In this document: piece by piece, positions 36,301 through 47,690 of the stretch
Numbering within the stretch: the stretch's first letter is position 1
Layout of the letters: each line of letters opens with the position of its first letter
Source of the DNA: Phorcus lineatus
Taxonomy: Eukaryota; Mollusca; Gastropoda; Trochida; Trochidae
Assembly (NCBI GenBank): GCA_921293015.1
Contig: OV121088.1
Span: 39,680,836 to 39,744,835 of the forward strand
Direction of reading: 5' to 3'
Length of the DNA: 64,000 bases
Notes under the pieces: generated by a model
Databases searched by the model: none
What the model was told of the DNA's origin: nothing
What the model saw: the letters and a program-made list of their open reading frames with translations, nothing else
Position numbers and translations under genes: made by a program

Positions 36301-36800
36301 TCTAACCAAAGTAATCTCCCCTAAACAATTTTTGCCGATTATTTTCAGTTGATTGTGAATAGCTCTGCTATTCTTTGGTCACACATAATTTTGTTTGTGA
36401 AAATACAATAAAATGTATCATTTACAATTGACTTTTGATATCCAAAACAATATTTTGTTATTCAAATAAATGACATTTTGAACGCTAATTCATGTGTGAC
36501 TCATCTCATACTGCCATACATTGTTGCCTTTTATTAAAAGAGGCTTTCATCAATACCAAAATACCTCAATAGAAGAATATAAACTTAATAAAAATAACTA
36601 AACTTTTACTTAATGTAGTTGGCCTTGCCACATTTTTCAATCTCATGATCAAAACCATCAAGTACATGTAATCTGACCGACATACTGAACAACAATTCAT
36701 CGGGTTTATGATTAAGATTTGATGATTAAATGACTAAACCACCAAATGGAGTCACAATAAGAATGCATGAGTCCTATAAATGTAAGTAAATCATTCATAG
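33400..36800 (-). repeat. Module R copy B (-)
   Basis: Inverted relative to A and C and parallel to D. Landmarks are GCCGGTGGACTAGTTCGCC (33,478), AACAGTAGCTGCAAATAG (33,688), the conserved GATCGAGTTGTTGAAAAG (34,170), AGTTGTTGATTTTATTA (34,613), GACTGGCTCTGACTTATGAG (34,990) and an intact tail through TGATTAAATGACTAAACC (36,725). Its tail lacks the SINE seen at the matching point in D. Confidence 0.75.
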
Positions 36801-36824
36801 ATTGATGTAAATTATAAGGCTCTA

Positions 36825-37061
36825 TCAGCTCCTGGCATTGTTAGACAATTTATTCATTTCCTTACGAGTCCAGCCGACATCAAGCGGACTCAACTTGGCT
36901 TTTATGGATTCGCTAATTTCCCCGGAGTGGTAGGTGTAATAGATGGACCTAACATTCAGATAATTGCACCTTGCCTGCACGAACCTGCTTATGTGAATAG
37001 GAAACATTATCACAGCATAAACACTCATGTATTCTTTGCTCACAGATCCATAGTCTAACAA
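36825..37061 (-). CDS. Candidate terminal exon beside copy B
   Basis: A 78-codon frame on the minus strand ends at TGA near 36,825. It has varied composition: SVSKEYMSVYAVIMFPIHIS, RFVQARCNYLNVRSIYYTYH, then IKAKLSPLDVGWTRKEMNKL. The codons are balanced (TCC, ACC, GTC, CGG) and unlike the AT-rich flanks. It has no ATG at its start; a TAA lies just upstream, and acceptor-like AG sites follow TTTTCATTTCAG and GTTAG nearby. It would be the last exon of a minus-strand gene in the 36.8-40.9 kb island. No family recognised. Earlier exons were not found with confidence; a weak one is noted at 38.08-38.25 kb. Confidence 0.3.
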   Translation of the reverse strand: MLDYGSVSKEYMSVYAVIMFPIHISRFVQARCNYLNVRSIYYTYHSGEISESIKAKLSPLDVGWTRKEMNKLSNNARS

Positions 37062-37069
37062 TTAGACCT

Positions 37070-38070
37070 CTGAAATGAAAATATATCAGTAAATGAAAAT
37101 TTGATAAAAAATAAATGAAATGAAAAGGAGACTAATCTTTCTTCATTTCCAGAGTCTAAAGAACTGGGCAGGTCCTTAAAATTTCAAGCATCTCCCTACA
37201 TGCGTAAATATCTAATCACCAGTTAACCAAAGTCGACATGAAATTAAGCTCTCGGGTCTTTTTATAGACTTGATTAGGCTCCTTACTTATTTCAGGAAAA
37301 GTGATTCAGACATACTCATCTATGATTAACATAAGTTTGATTGGTATTTGTACATATGTGTGTCGTCTCTTCTTAAAATATTTACATTTTTCTACACTAA
37401 TATAAATCACTCAGACAGTCAGGTTTATGAATTGTAAAACTGATGCCTGTATTATAGAAACCACAAGGACGAAGCTTTTACAAACTAGTTAAAACTAACT
37501 GTAACATAATACATCGCGAAAAGATCATTAGAGCTAAATTAACTAAATTAAAGCCTTTACTGTCATTAGTGTATATGGCTTCAACCTCAGATATATTAAA
37601 TATCTTGCGACCTAAATGTCTTGCATAGTTTGTAATAGTTTCCATATATATCCTGCAAAATGTCCATAATGATTAAGTAATCAAAAAAGAAGATTACTGT
37701 ATTATAAGTGAGATTTTACCTGAACAATAAACAATTTTTATAATGATATTGCTAGTAATTTTTTAGATTGTTTTTGTTGGTTCACGTATAGAAGCATAGT
37801 GGTGTCCATTAAATCAGGAATCCAACTGATTGATACATTGTCCTTTCCCAAAATATCCCAAACAACTTCAGCTGCTTTAGTTAACCCTTGTTGAGCGGGA
37901 CAAAATCCTTTAAAAACATTTACTTTGGATAATGTATTATGATACTACGTAACTGTGTAGAAAGGGATGTGAGGCTAAACTGTGATAGAATGTATGTACC
38001 ATCTATTCGTATAACGACACTGGGAAATCCATTTCCAAAGGTGAATATTTTCAGCATACAGAATCTTTCT
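37070..38070. other. Gene-free stretch in the island
   Basis: No dyads except one AACTAGTT near 37,485. On the plus strand TTTCTTCATTTCCAG at about 37,152 precedes a short open frame (SKELGRSLKFQASPYMRKY) that stops after some 22 codons; too little to call. Confidence 0.35.
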
Positions 38071-38075
38071 GAAAA

Positions 38076-38252
38076 TTAATGATTACCGGTGGTAGTGGAT
38101 GTTTTCTTGAAAGCAGCAATTTTCGTTTTTGATTTCGACTGAATTATCATTTCTTTTCTACTTCTTCCATTCTCCTTACACATCCTGCATTCGCAGCATT
38201 CCTTCGAATACGGCGACAAAACAATGACTTCATTTCGCGAGCGCTTCTGACG
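38076..38252 (-). CDS. Weak exon candidate, Cys/Lys-rich
   Basis: Between an in-frame TGA and a TAA, 58 codons read RQKRSRNEVIVLSPYSKECC and later KSKTKIAAFKKTSTTTGNH. An AG (GACGTCAG) could serve as acceptor. Length and signal are weak. It could be the 3' part of a minus-strand gene or chance. Confidence 0.13.
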   Translation of the reverse strand, partial: RQKRSRNEVIVLSPYSKECCECRMCKENGRSRKEMIIQSKSKTKIAAFKKTSTTTGNH

Positions 38253-38732
38253 TCATATAATCCTTATCACGCCGTCATAGTAATTTACTGTTAAGAGTCA
38301 TCTATTTGCTTCATAGGGATGTTGCGGTTTTTGCTTGCTATCAATACAAGAAAACAGACTCTTTAAACGATTCTATATGAACATTTGTTCTACATACTAT
38401 GACAAAACCATTTAGTGAACATGCAGGACCAGGTTTAACTTTGTTAACGGTTTAATTTATTTTCAATACTTACACGCAAAATCCCGGATACAGAGGAGTT
38501 TATTTTTGTCTCCTGAAGTCGGAACTTTTTACACTGTGCATTTCGCTGGGAAAAAGAGATCAGCATTCGCGTTCGGTTTCATTTTTAAATTTACTCGCTA
38601 TCAATCCAGTATAACATCTCTCTGATTTTTAAACACACAAAGTTTATCTCCTAAAGCTGTGGTGGGTTTGATTGTTAGACTGTTACACGTACATGATGTC
38701 TTGCTAAGTGACGTCATTGTGCGATGACGTCA
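38248..38732. promoter_or_regulatory. Three CRE (TGACGTCA) sites
   Basis: Perfect TGACGTCA palindromes at 38,248, 38,709 and 38,725. The last two start 16 bases apart. CREs bind CREB/ATF-type bZIP factors in animals. They lie 250-740 bases upstream of the candidate first exon at 38,985. No TATA box is evident. Confidence 0.4.
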
Positions 38733-38984
38733 TGATAGTCAACTGTTCCCGTCGTAAGGCCCACTTGCGTCGCTAGCGAAATAAATAAGAGAAGCCATTA
38801 GCCAATAGAGAGATATTGCAAACGGATACCGGCCAAATAATAAAAGTCCATATCCCATTTACAAAAATACATTTAACCATACCTTAAGTAAGATACTTAA
38901 TTGCGACTTCATGTCCCATCAATTGTGTTTAGTTTGTGGGATGTTTTTAGCCCTCGGCGAGTCTGTCTTCTAAAGCCCTAAGAT

Positions 38985-39035
38985 ATGAGGAGACTATATT
39001 TTGTAACTCTTGTATTCCTGTCGACGATTTTGAGG
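38985..39035 (+). CDS. Candidate first exon with signal peptide
   Basis: ATG at 38,985 opens 17 codons, MRRLYFVTLVFLSTILR, a basic start followed by a hydrophobic run as in secretory signal peptides. It is closed by AGG|GTAAGT, a consensus splice donor in phase 0. The CRE cluster stands upstream. If unspliced the frame stops after 35 codons. An AG 38 bases on (GCGTTTTCAG) opens a phase-0 frame of about 60 codons, but a 38-bp intron is implausibly short, so the true second exon was not identified. Product unknown; a secreted peptide or receptor N-terminus is possible. Confidence 0.35.
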
Positions 39036-39228
39036 GTAAGTAAGTCAAGTCTAAGAAAATCAAGCGTTTTCAGACAACCAAGTTTCAGATGAAAACTGTT
39101 CTCCAAAGAGGGAAGAGCACTCTATTCCAGACAAAAGCCATCAATGAACCAATACCCAGTTATGTGCAGTTCTTTTTACATCGGTTAAATCCGACCGTGC
39201 TTTTTATACTGTACGAGGTGTCGGATCA

Positions 39229-39294
39229 AATCCGCGATCGAGAGTTTTAAATGATATCATGAATCCGCGATCGAGAGTTTTAAATGATATCATG
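39229..39294 (+). repeat. Perfect 33-bp tandem duplication
   Basis: AATCCGCGATCGAGAG plus TTTTAAATGATATCATG occurs twice with no mismatch, so the duplication is recent or recently homogenised. Confidence 0.9.
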
Positions 39295-39299
39295 AATAA

Positions 39300-40500
39300 A
39301 TTAACGTCATAGGCTACCCGAGTTTTATGAAGGTGAATAAATCATAAACCAAATGTATTTTCTATAATTCTACTGTCATTAGATAGTAATATTTTCCGGA
39401 TCACGTTTTATGCAAAATTCAAAGTTCGCGGTGGGGATATAGTTGTTGGCGATTCTTGCCCTACACTGAGGGCTTTCACCCCCGAAACAAAAAAGAACTT
39501 CAGTTTGAAGTTATCCCAAACGTAGCTGATTAAGATACAGTAAACATGTTAACAAGTGGATATAATTCTAAACTTTGTGCTATTAATACAAACGATCTAA
39601 AACAAACATCTATAAAATCCATTTAACACCTTTCCCCTGCTTTAATTGGATTTATTACTCAACCGTGGTGAGATCACTCATTAGATAACAATGAGTTGGT
39701 AACACACATATGTGTGATACCATATCTCGTGCGAACAAATAGAACTACTTTCGAACATCACATGACATCGTCCAATCACGTGACTTGTAAGTTAGAAAAT
39801 GGCGACTTTCAAATTTTGCATTCTCAGGGGGACATGACTATCAAAAAATATAAAATATCCAAGTGTCAATAATCACTCTCATATTTGTGAAAACCAGTAC
39901 TTTTCACATAGTCTTTTGTAACTCGCAACTTCTGTGCCGTCGCAAGTTTTGTTACGTCCCCCCTCTGCCGGCCGTTCCACGCCACACAGCTTGGGCCTTC
40001 CATCATCCGACCTGTCGCACCCCCCTCAACAAGCAGACAATATGAACATGACATCCTGCAACTCCCGTTGCCTTATTTCTATATTTGCGGGTCCTATTAA
40101 CAATTCTGTTATTCACGTCAATGTTTTCAATCCTCCTCAACTGCTGGCACTGTACGTTCCACCAACTTTTTAAAACTGACTGACCTAGAAAGAGGCCACA
40201 TTCCGATGACGTCACGACTCACGTATCGAGTACATAATGGCTTGACATTTTTCGTTGCTTGTTAGCATTTGTTATATCAACAAATTTCTCGAAAATGAAA
40301 TACTTGTTAACCAAAATTATTTTTGTTCCATGTTTAGGCGAGTCACTTATGCAGACAATTACAATGAGCGAACTATTTTGTTCTGCGTTTTGTGTGACTG
40401 GTTGATATTCTTACGCCTGTTCGCGATCAGCTGACTGTTGTTTTGACGACTAATTCATCACAAATATTGATACGTGGGAATGAATAATAAATAATATACT
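39300..40500. other. Island stretch without a supported gene
   Basis: A G+C-richer patch at 39,940-40,040 is open on both strands for 60-79 codons (for example 39,934-40,173 plus), without splice or domain support. A CRE lies at 40,205. Confidence 0.35.
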
Positions 40501-40510
40501 AAACTCATGA

Positions 40511-40607
40511 TAATGTAATAACATTTTCATGCAACTCGTGAATGGAATTTGATATCGTCTGATACCAAATTCCATTCACTCGTTGCATAAAAATGTCATC
40601 ACATTAC
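40511..40607. repeat. Near-perfect palindrome, arms about 46 bp
   Basis: TAATGTAATAACATTTT and GCAACTCGTGAATGGAATTT on the left pair with their complements on the right, around a GATATCGTCTGATACC centre. It could be a foldback element or a hairpin-forming site. No duplication of flanks found. Confidence 0.8.
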
Positions 40608-40879
40608 TATTCGTTTTGTATTCTATATTCGATAAGGTTTCTAAGTCTGAATAAATTGAGTTTGAAAGAGGCACATAGAATTATGATTTTCCTATTTGTT
40701 TGATGGTTGGACATATGCTTTTCACAAACATTTTTACATTTTTATCTGTGCACTAAAACCGGTTTGATCTAATTTTTCATTCCGAAAAGTTATTCTAGAA
40801 CTAGAATGACGTCACAAAACAATTCAACAGTTCGGCAATTTGCTGACTTATCTTTTTACACTGCTAACATAGTTTTTGC

Positions 40880-43560
40880 TGTGTAAAATCAATTGTGTTT
40901 AAATATCTAGATCTAACCACCTTCGTGTTTCATTACAAATATTTGGAGTTGTGCGCCTCGCAAATGAAATATCTTATGCATGCTTTGTTTAAAAGCCGCG
41001 TTTCTTGCGATTGTCTTATACGTGTTCGAACTCTAAAACGTGATCAAAGCCTGTATCAACTAGTTCATGCGATGTATAAGTAGTTGCACCTTTCTACATC
41101 GGGCGTATGTATCACAGGTGATTTTCATCCGCATTTTGACTTTTCGTGCACAAATTGAAGCTCTGTGAATATTTTACCTATTTAGGATTCATACATTCTA
41201 ATTGTGACTCCACTGGATTATTTGGTAATTCAATCATCAAATCTAAATTATACAACCGATGAAGTGTTTTTCCATATGTTCGTCAGATGACTTGATGGTT
41301 TTGAGACCTTATGACTTACACAATTCGACAATGATATCAGGCCAAAAAACATTGAGTTAAATTTTGTTATCATTTTTCAGATTATATTTTTCTGTTGAGG
41401 TGTTGTGGTATTGAAAAAGACTTATGTAATAAAATCCAACAACCAGACAATATCAGATAAATCACACATGAATTCGCGTTCAAGAAGAGGGAATGTCTCA
41501 GTTTGATAATTGAGTCAAATAAGGCGAAAACCTAGAGGATTATGTACAGTCAGTTATTATGTACAGTTATTGTAGAATTTTGAAATGTTATGTGTTAATC
41601 CCATTAATTGTACGTTAACACAAGATGATAACGTCACTGTATTGAATTTTAATGGATGGTTTTTCCACCGCTATTTTTTCCGCTTGTCAGGGGTGTGAGG
41701 TTTTGAAAATTTCTTCCTTAATATAGGCTACACTCATAGCCTACAAGGATGGTTAAGTCTAAAATGTCTTGAATTTGAAATTTAACTTTAGGGAATATGT
41801 GCCTTTTAAGCTTCGAACAACCTCCCGATTGATGACGAAGAGATTATATCCACACGGCCGCGTGGACCTGACACATAAGGCGGGTTACTTTGTTCGTAAA
41901 ATCTTCTGTTCGTCGGCTGGTGGGTAACGCGCGGAGATCACGTCGAAAACATGTATAATTAATTTATTAAAGCACGTAGAATTACCTTTCAATCACATCG
42001 AAGAGAAAAAAAATGCCAATGCACGAGCTTGGATTAATCCATTTCAACTTACTCTACATAAAATGGACATAGTTCAGTTAATTTCAATGAATATTCTTTA
42101 CTAAACTCAGTGTACATTTCGGTAAAAACGAAACAATCAACACATTTAGATTTAATTTCATCCCTTTCCTTAATTCCTTGCAGGTCAGAGTCAGTTAAGT
42201 TTAAGCAACACGTTCGCCACTCGCCAGTTACACAGCTACATTTCTTCCTCCAACACGATCACCAGTTGTAGAAGTAGTTCTAACTTCCCGCAACACTTTC
42301 GCCAGTTGTAGAACTAGTTCATCATTTTAGCAACACGTTCGCCAGGTATTTCTTACGAATGATGAATTTCAAATCATAAAGCAAGGTACATATTGTGCAA
42401 AGTTAAAATATCATCCGCCAAAATGTATAAAATCAACAACTATTTGTCTCTCCGAGGAACGAGTTCCACGTTTTTTTAGCTTGATTGTTCAACAAAAACT
42501 TGATTTGATTACAAGATGAAATGCAGCGATATGAAAGTATTTTCTTCTACCAAGTTTGATTTGTCAGAGGTGAATTTGTAATTACTATTGAAGATGGGCG
42601 AGATTTTAATAAAGCTATTACCTTGGAAATTAATTAATTATTAATCTAGTCATTGGCTATCAATGAGAAGGCAGTTCACACTGATACAACTCGGTCAACT
42701 TTTCAACAACTCGATCAGAACTAGTTCACGAGTTGATGTAAATTTGTAATGAAACCAAGTTTTAAAATGATCTGCTAACGTTATATTGATGACAAAATTA
42801 ACAATAATGTTATTCTGTCATACTGTTGAACTATTTCTAATGAAATGGAACCCTTTTGGTCCGCTAGAACTAAACAAAACGATTCAAAATAAGCAACGCG
42901 TTCAAGCTTTGATGAACTAGTTCTCCAAAGTTTGAACGTGTTCCGACTTTGTACAACTAGTTCGCAATATCTAAAGGGTTTTTTTCCATTTTAGAAGACA
43001 CGATAGGTTGGAAGGTATTTTACAGACAAATGACACATATTTGATCGATTATGCATTAGATTATTGTTTCAAAATACATGAGACATGTTAAAAACAAAAA
43101 AGGTTCACAGCGTGCAAGGTCCTCGCGCATTCCAACGTGTGTAGCCGTTGTGACCTTTCTCAGCTACTGTTGAATCTTTATTTATATCTTTGACTTTTCA
43201 ATCGTAGTAATTAAATTCTCGATTGCTTGCCGGGTTTCAACAAAATTATAACTAGTAAACAAATTCACTTAAATAGTATATGGAATTAAAGAAGAAAATT
43301 TTATTTCTTTACATTTCTTTACATTTTTCAACTGCTACAAATATACTTTTTTAAACATTAGTATTATTTAGCTTTATGAGCGTGGGCAAGTTGCTATCAT
43401 ATGAATATCTTAACCACGTGAAATCTTCATTACGACCAGAATTTGAGAACTACTCCCACCCTCTTTGCAACTAGTTCACGCTTTTGGCGAACTAGTTCAT
43501 GGTCGCCCAACTAATCCACCGGTTGTGGGGCACAGAAATTTAACTTGAAATTTCATGGTT
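40880..43560 (+). repeat. Module R copy C (+)
   Basis: Inverted partner of B and D. Landmarks are CATGCGATGTATAAG (41,068), CGTGCACAAATTGAAG (41,145), GATGACTTGATGGTTTTGAG (41,286), TTTCAATCACATCGAAG (41,988), a short dyad array (42.2-42.35 kb), AAGGCAGTTCACACTG (42,669) and a terminal block with GGCGAACTAGTTCATGG (43.49 kb). The interior is shorter than D. Confidence 0.75.
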
Positions 43561-43564
43561 ATTC

Positions 43565-44455
43565 AGATGCTACATTAGATAGTGTATGTGTTTTTGTATT
43601 GTACTGCCATTTCATTTTCACAATAAGATAGGAAATAATTTATTGGAACATATTACATAGTACGCACGGTGTACAAAACCGGAAACTTAGTTGCATAATT
43701 ATGTAAACATAGTGAATTACAGGTTATATTATGACAATAAATGAGGTTAGGAATTTCTTATTCAGTTACAAATGGTTGTCTTGCTATACTTCGTTTGATA
43801 TTTCATTAAGAAATAGAAGACGAGTTGCTGTGCATCTATCGTTGAATAAAACATAGCAGGTAGCATAAAACACGACGGGTGTTCATTTCTGATTAACGTA
43901 GAATCCAATTTGCGTTTTATTCTTGGTTTTACCCATCACTAATCAGTCTGATTAATCAGAAGGATGTTTATCAACATAAACCAGAAGTCTTAACATAATG
44001 AGGTTCAATACCATTTTACTTTAAACATTTAGCCAACTGTTCCGTTTGAGTCAATTGAATACGGTTACTTGAGGGATGAACAAATTTATTTAATTTCTAG
44101 ATTATCCATTTATCACACGATATCACATGATATTCATGAAGTTTAACTTCAGTCATCTCTTATTATCAGATCTCCATATAATTTCTGGTACAAACATATA
44201 TCGCGTCAAGAATTACAGAACTCTTTCCACGCGCACATCAACTACTTCAGGCTTTTGTGAACTTGTTCGTCGTCTCACACAACTAGTTCATCAGTTGCAG
44301 GATACAAATTTGAGACTTGAATGTGAACAATACAACATGATGTTGAGAGGAAATGTTAATGATACATACGAGAAGGAGCAGTAGTGTTTTCTAAAGGCGC
44401 AATCAAGCTCAATCCTTTGTTGTTGGATTCACCCGTGAAGCGGGAAAAGAAAAAA
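43565..44455. other. Stretch with one dyad pair, no gene
   Basis: An 85-codon frame (44,127-44,384) includes a dyad segment read as ELVRRLTQLVHQLQD, the same heptad-like pattern as at 30.8 kb. Nothing else recognised. Confidence 0.35.
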
Positions 44456-44459
44456 GTTC

Positions 44460-44770
44460 GTTCGTGCCAAGTTAGATTTCCTGAATTATGTTAGCGTGGA
44501 ACGTGTTGGTGGAAAATGATTTAGAGGCTGTGAGCGACGAACGAGATGTGCAAGTGTGGTTTAGTTTTTGAGTGTGTGGAGCGTGTTGGAGATCGGTATT
44601 AATGAAGTTGAACGAGTTGTAAACGTACTATTTGATAAGAGGCTTGTATGGGTGAAACAAATCTGATTTTGTTGAAGGGAAAAATGTGATCAAGTCGTTT
44701 AGTTTCGAACGAGTTGAATAAGGGGCATTTTGATATTCAGTCCAAGGAATGAGTTTGACAAATGTAAATA
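44460..44770 (+). repeat. Degenerate 40-42-bp array (type S)
   Basis: GTGGAACGTGTTGG, GTGTGGAGCGTGTTGG and GAACGAGTTGTAAACG style units. It ends at the TTAA element, which may have inserted into it. Confidence 0.55.
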
Positions 44771-44797
44771 AGTTGTATGAAAAGTGTTAGTTATTAA

Positions 44798-45263
44798 AAA
44801 GCCACTCCGTGAGTTGTTGGAGTCAAATATGGCAAATTAATCAATGGTGTCATTCGATCGCGAAGTATCGACTGTTACCAAAATGTATCGTTTAAAAGCT
44901 AATTGGTTTTGTACAGTGACAATACGAAGGGAGAAAGTCGCAATTATGATCGAAAGCCGGACAGTGGCGCGCGTCAAACAGCCAAACGTAATTTTAGAGA
45001 CTTAATAAAAGCCGCCAGGAGGTCAGTTTGGTGTTGATAGTGTTTGTTAGTTTATATCACTAGTATCCATGTAAACTGAACGTGTGATATCTGCCTCTGT
45101 GCATTTATAAGGCTATTTTTAGATTTTCGTGGAAAACCAGTGTTTGCCATATATGTCTTTTGGACATGAAAAATTAAGATGTTTTGATTTTATATCATAA
45201 CATATGTCATTTTGGTTCGTAACAAAGGTGAATAATATTTTCTGAAAATCACTGAGTGGCTCT
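44798..45263. mobile_element. TTAA-flanked MITE, 466 bp
   Basis: Ends AAAGCCACTC and GAGTGGCTCT, inverse partners with one mismatch, flanked on both sides by TTAA (44,794-44,797 and 45,264-45,267). TTAA targets are typical of piggyBac and Kolobok families. No transposase. The left part is shared with 21,418-21,725. Confidence 0.8.
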
Positions 45264-45429
45264 TTAAATTGCTGGTGGCTTGATACGAGATGTGAACGCG
45301 TGATTTACAGCTGTGAGATCCACGGGTAGAGTTATAGAAGGAAATGTTCATATTTGCTCGTTATAGAACCTTGAGTTGGTTGTTAAAGTCATTTGATTTG
45401 TTAAAGTTGTGATATCTCAAATCAAACAT

Positions 45430-45690
45430 ATTAAAAGTCATTATCTACCCCTCGTTTGATGACATATCCCTTTGATATTTCGCTTACACCTGTTTTGTCA
45501 TCACGTATATAACATTGTAATTGTCTGTTGTACAGTGTATGTTTTATGTATCTTAAGTGTGTATATAATAGTCTCTCGGAACCCTCAATGGGTGGCTCGT
45601 AATTATGTGTTTCGTTGTATTTTACCATGTATATATGCACGAGGTGAGACTTAAATAAACTATCTGTCTGTCTGTCTGTCTGTCTGTCTT
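45430..45690 (+). mobile_element. Probable LINE 3' end with (TCTG)n tail
   Basis: A non-coding tail ending GAGACTTAAATAAACTATC runs into seven or so TCTG units (45,661-45,690). Microsatellite-ended LINE tails are known in CR1-like clades. The antisense 87-codon frame here is not a gene. Confidence 0.4.
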
Positions 45691-45700
45691 CCAAATTCCA

Positions 45701-45714
45701 GGGGGGGGGGGGGT
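45701..45714 (+). repeat. Poly-G run
   Basis: A run of about 13 G, unusual in this AT-rich window. Its length may be unreliable in the assembly. Confidence 0.7.
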
Positions 45715-46131
45715 CATAGCAAATAGCTTTATATAGACAGTCAGTTGTTCGACCGATTGACCCCTCTCACACAGAGAGTGACATCACCAAGTAGTTTAAC
45801 GCTAAAATCTACTGAAACTAACACTTGCTAATAGTGTGCAACAAGAAAACGCTTCGCATATATACAAACTTGCAGTTTACCGTCTACCAGTAGGTTAACA
45901 ACTTACCTACAAAACATTCAGCACGATCTCAACAACTGCATCACATTTTTTCAAATCTTCAAACTTATTCTAACCTTACATTTTGCTGAATCATATGAAG
46001 AAATATATAGAAATATATTTTATAGAAGTAGTTCTAATGTTTTAGAACGTGTTATCAAAATGTGAAACTAGTTCACTGGACATAACTTCGTTCTTGTTTT
46101 ATAACAAACATGAAGTGACTGTGTCAACTCC

Positions 46132-46944
46132 TGTCACGGTGTAACGATATCTAAACTCAGGTGAGACCCGTTATCCGACAGGAAGATAATAAAAGAAAAT
46201 AATCAGGCCAATAAATAACTAGAGAGAAGCCAATCCGTGAATCAAGTGATTTATTTGCAGTCAACACAAGACGATAACCGGGTACAGCGACAAGCTACCC
46301 GTAATCCACTCAACAGGAGTTAACAACTAATTAAGGAAGTCAACAACCCATGAATAAACAAATAGACAAACTGTAGGGAATCACTCAAATATACCCCCAC
46401 ACGTTGTAATAACAAGATAAGCTAATGGCCGTCTTAACGAGATAGCATTCATAAGACAAATCAACACTTGGCGAATATACAAAAGAAGGGAACGGGGCCC
46501 GGGTGACCTAACAATAGGGATGTATAAAAATCAAGCACACAGTACTTTAGATTATCCCTAATCACTACTTGAGTGAGTAAATGAATAAGAACACTAGATA
46601 AGGTATAGTAGAACTTATCAAATAATTGGAGGGAAGGTAAGGTTAAAACTGTAAGTTCTTAAAGGATGTGATCACATACTCCAGAAAGGTAAAGAGGAAA
46701 TAAGGAATATCAACCTCACCAATTCACCTCCAACGTCCAAGGTCACCCGTGACCTCTCCCCGCAAGATTCAAGCCAGGACTACTGGTACCAGAGCTCGCT
46801 CGGCTTCTTTTTGGTTAAGTTCGGACGTCAGTGAAGACAAGGCCGAGGAGATGGTAGCTTATCTAAGGATATCGTGAATCTGTGTTTCTTTGCAAAACTA
46901 AACTATCCCTAGCTACATTAATAGTTAAGGTATGGAGCCCTACA
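46132..46944 (-). mobile_element. Probable solo LTR (Gypsy-like)
   Basis: On the minus strand the segment runs from TGTAGGGCTCCATACC to CGTTACACCGTGACA. It has an AATAAA signal about 120 bases before the 3' end and a TG...CA outline. Base composition is more even than the flanks and dyads are absent. I could not confirm a 4-5 bp target duplication (ACTCC against CTGGC), so the higher-coordinate boundary is uncertain. No internal coding region or second LTR is present. Confidence 0.45.
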
Positions 46945-46949
46945 CTGGC

Positions 46950-47690
46950 TTATTGTAAAGGGAGGAAACTCCTCTACAAGAACATATAAATATATATATC
47001 ATGAGTATTGTCATATAAATGCTACATGTAATAAGGCTGATAAATGGAGCATGAAAATGACATTTGAACATATAAAAATAGCCACAGTCGGCGAATAAAG
47101 ACATGAATGATAAAAATAGATACATTAATGTAAAGTACATGATATGTACTTTCGATATATATAATAATTGATGATATTTTATAAAAGTACATTAGAGGAG
47201 AGGCGAGAAATAGGTCGCACGCTCGAACTGCGAGACAAACTGAAAGTTTAGCAGAGTTCATGCAAAACTAAGTTGTCACTCAGTATGTCTTTCCTTATTT
47301 CATTTCCACGTAACTAGAAGGCGTTCGGACTCTACAACGAGATTCAGGCCTACATTAACTCGTTCACGGGATGTAGAACACTTGCACGTTTTTCTCAACG
47401 AATCCTTTGGTCTAATGAGAATACCTTGTTTATTTTAATCTGAATTGTGATTTCAGGCATATAGAATTAAAGTTCTAGTATTGAAAAGGGAATATGTTTA
47501 AAATGATACAGACGTGTTTACATCTATATGTTGTAAGATAATAACGTTAGAGGGTCTGGGACTGTTTTTTTTCAAACTTAAACATATTTCCTTTCACCAC
47601 ATTAGATCTACAAAGAAGAGCACTACGAATGCAGCAGAAACTGATAAGGACATTTTTATCACTCTCTCAGGTTGACCAAGTAAATTGAAT
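46950..47690. other. Gene-free stretch
   Basis: AT-rich; two overlapping minus-strand frames of 66 and 79 codons are unsupported. Dyad-like words return near 47.3 kb. Confidence 0.35.

Noticed and set aside
39074..39250. Second exon joined to the signal-peptide exon
   Set aside because: The frame fits in phase 0, but the implied intron of 38 bases is too short to be credible.
39934..40173. 79-codon proline/serine-rich frame
   Set aside because: Open on both strands with no splice site or motif support; length expected by chance in a G+C-richer patch.
45431..45694. 87-codon frame starting in the TCTG repeat
   Set aside because: Antisense to a LINE-like tail, and its N-terminus is only the microsatellite translated.
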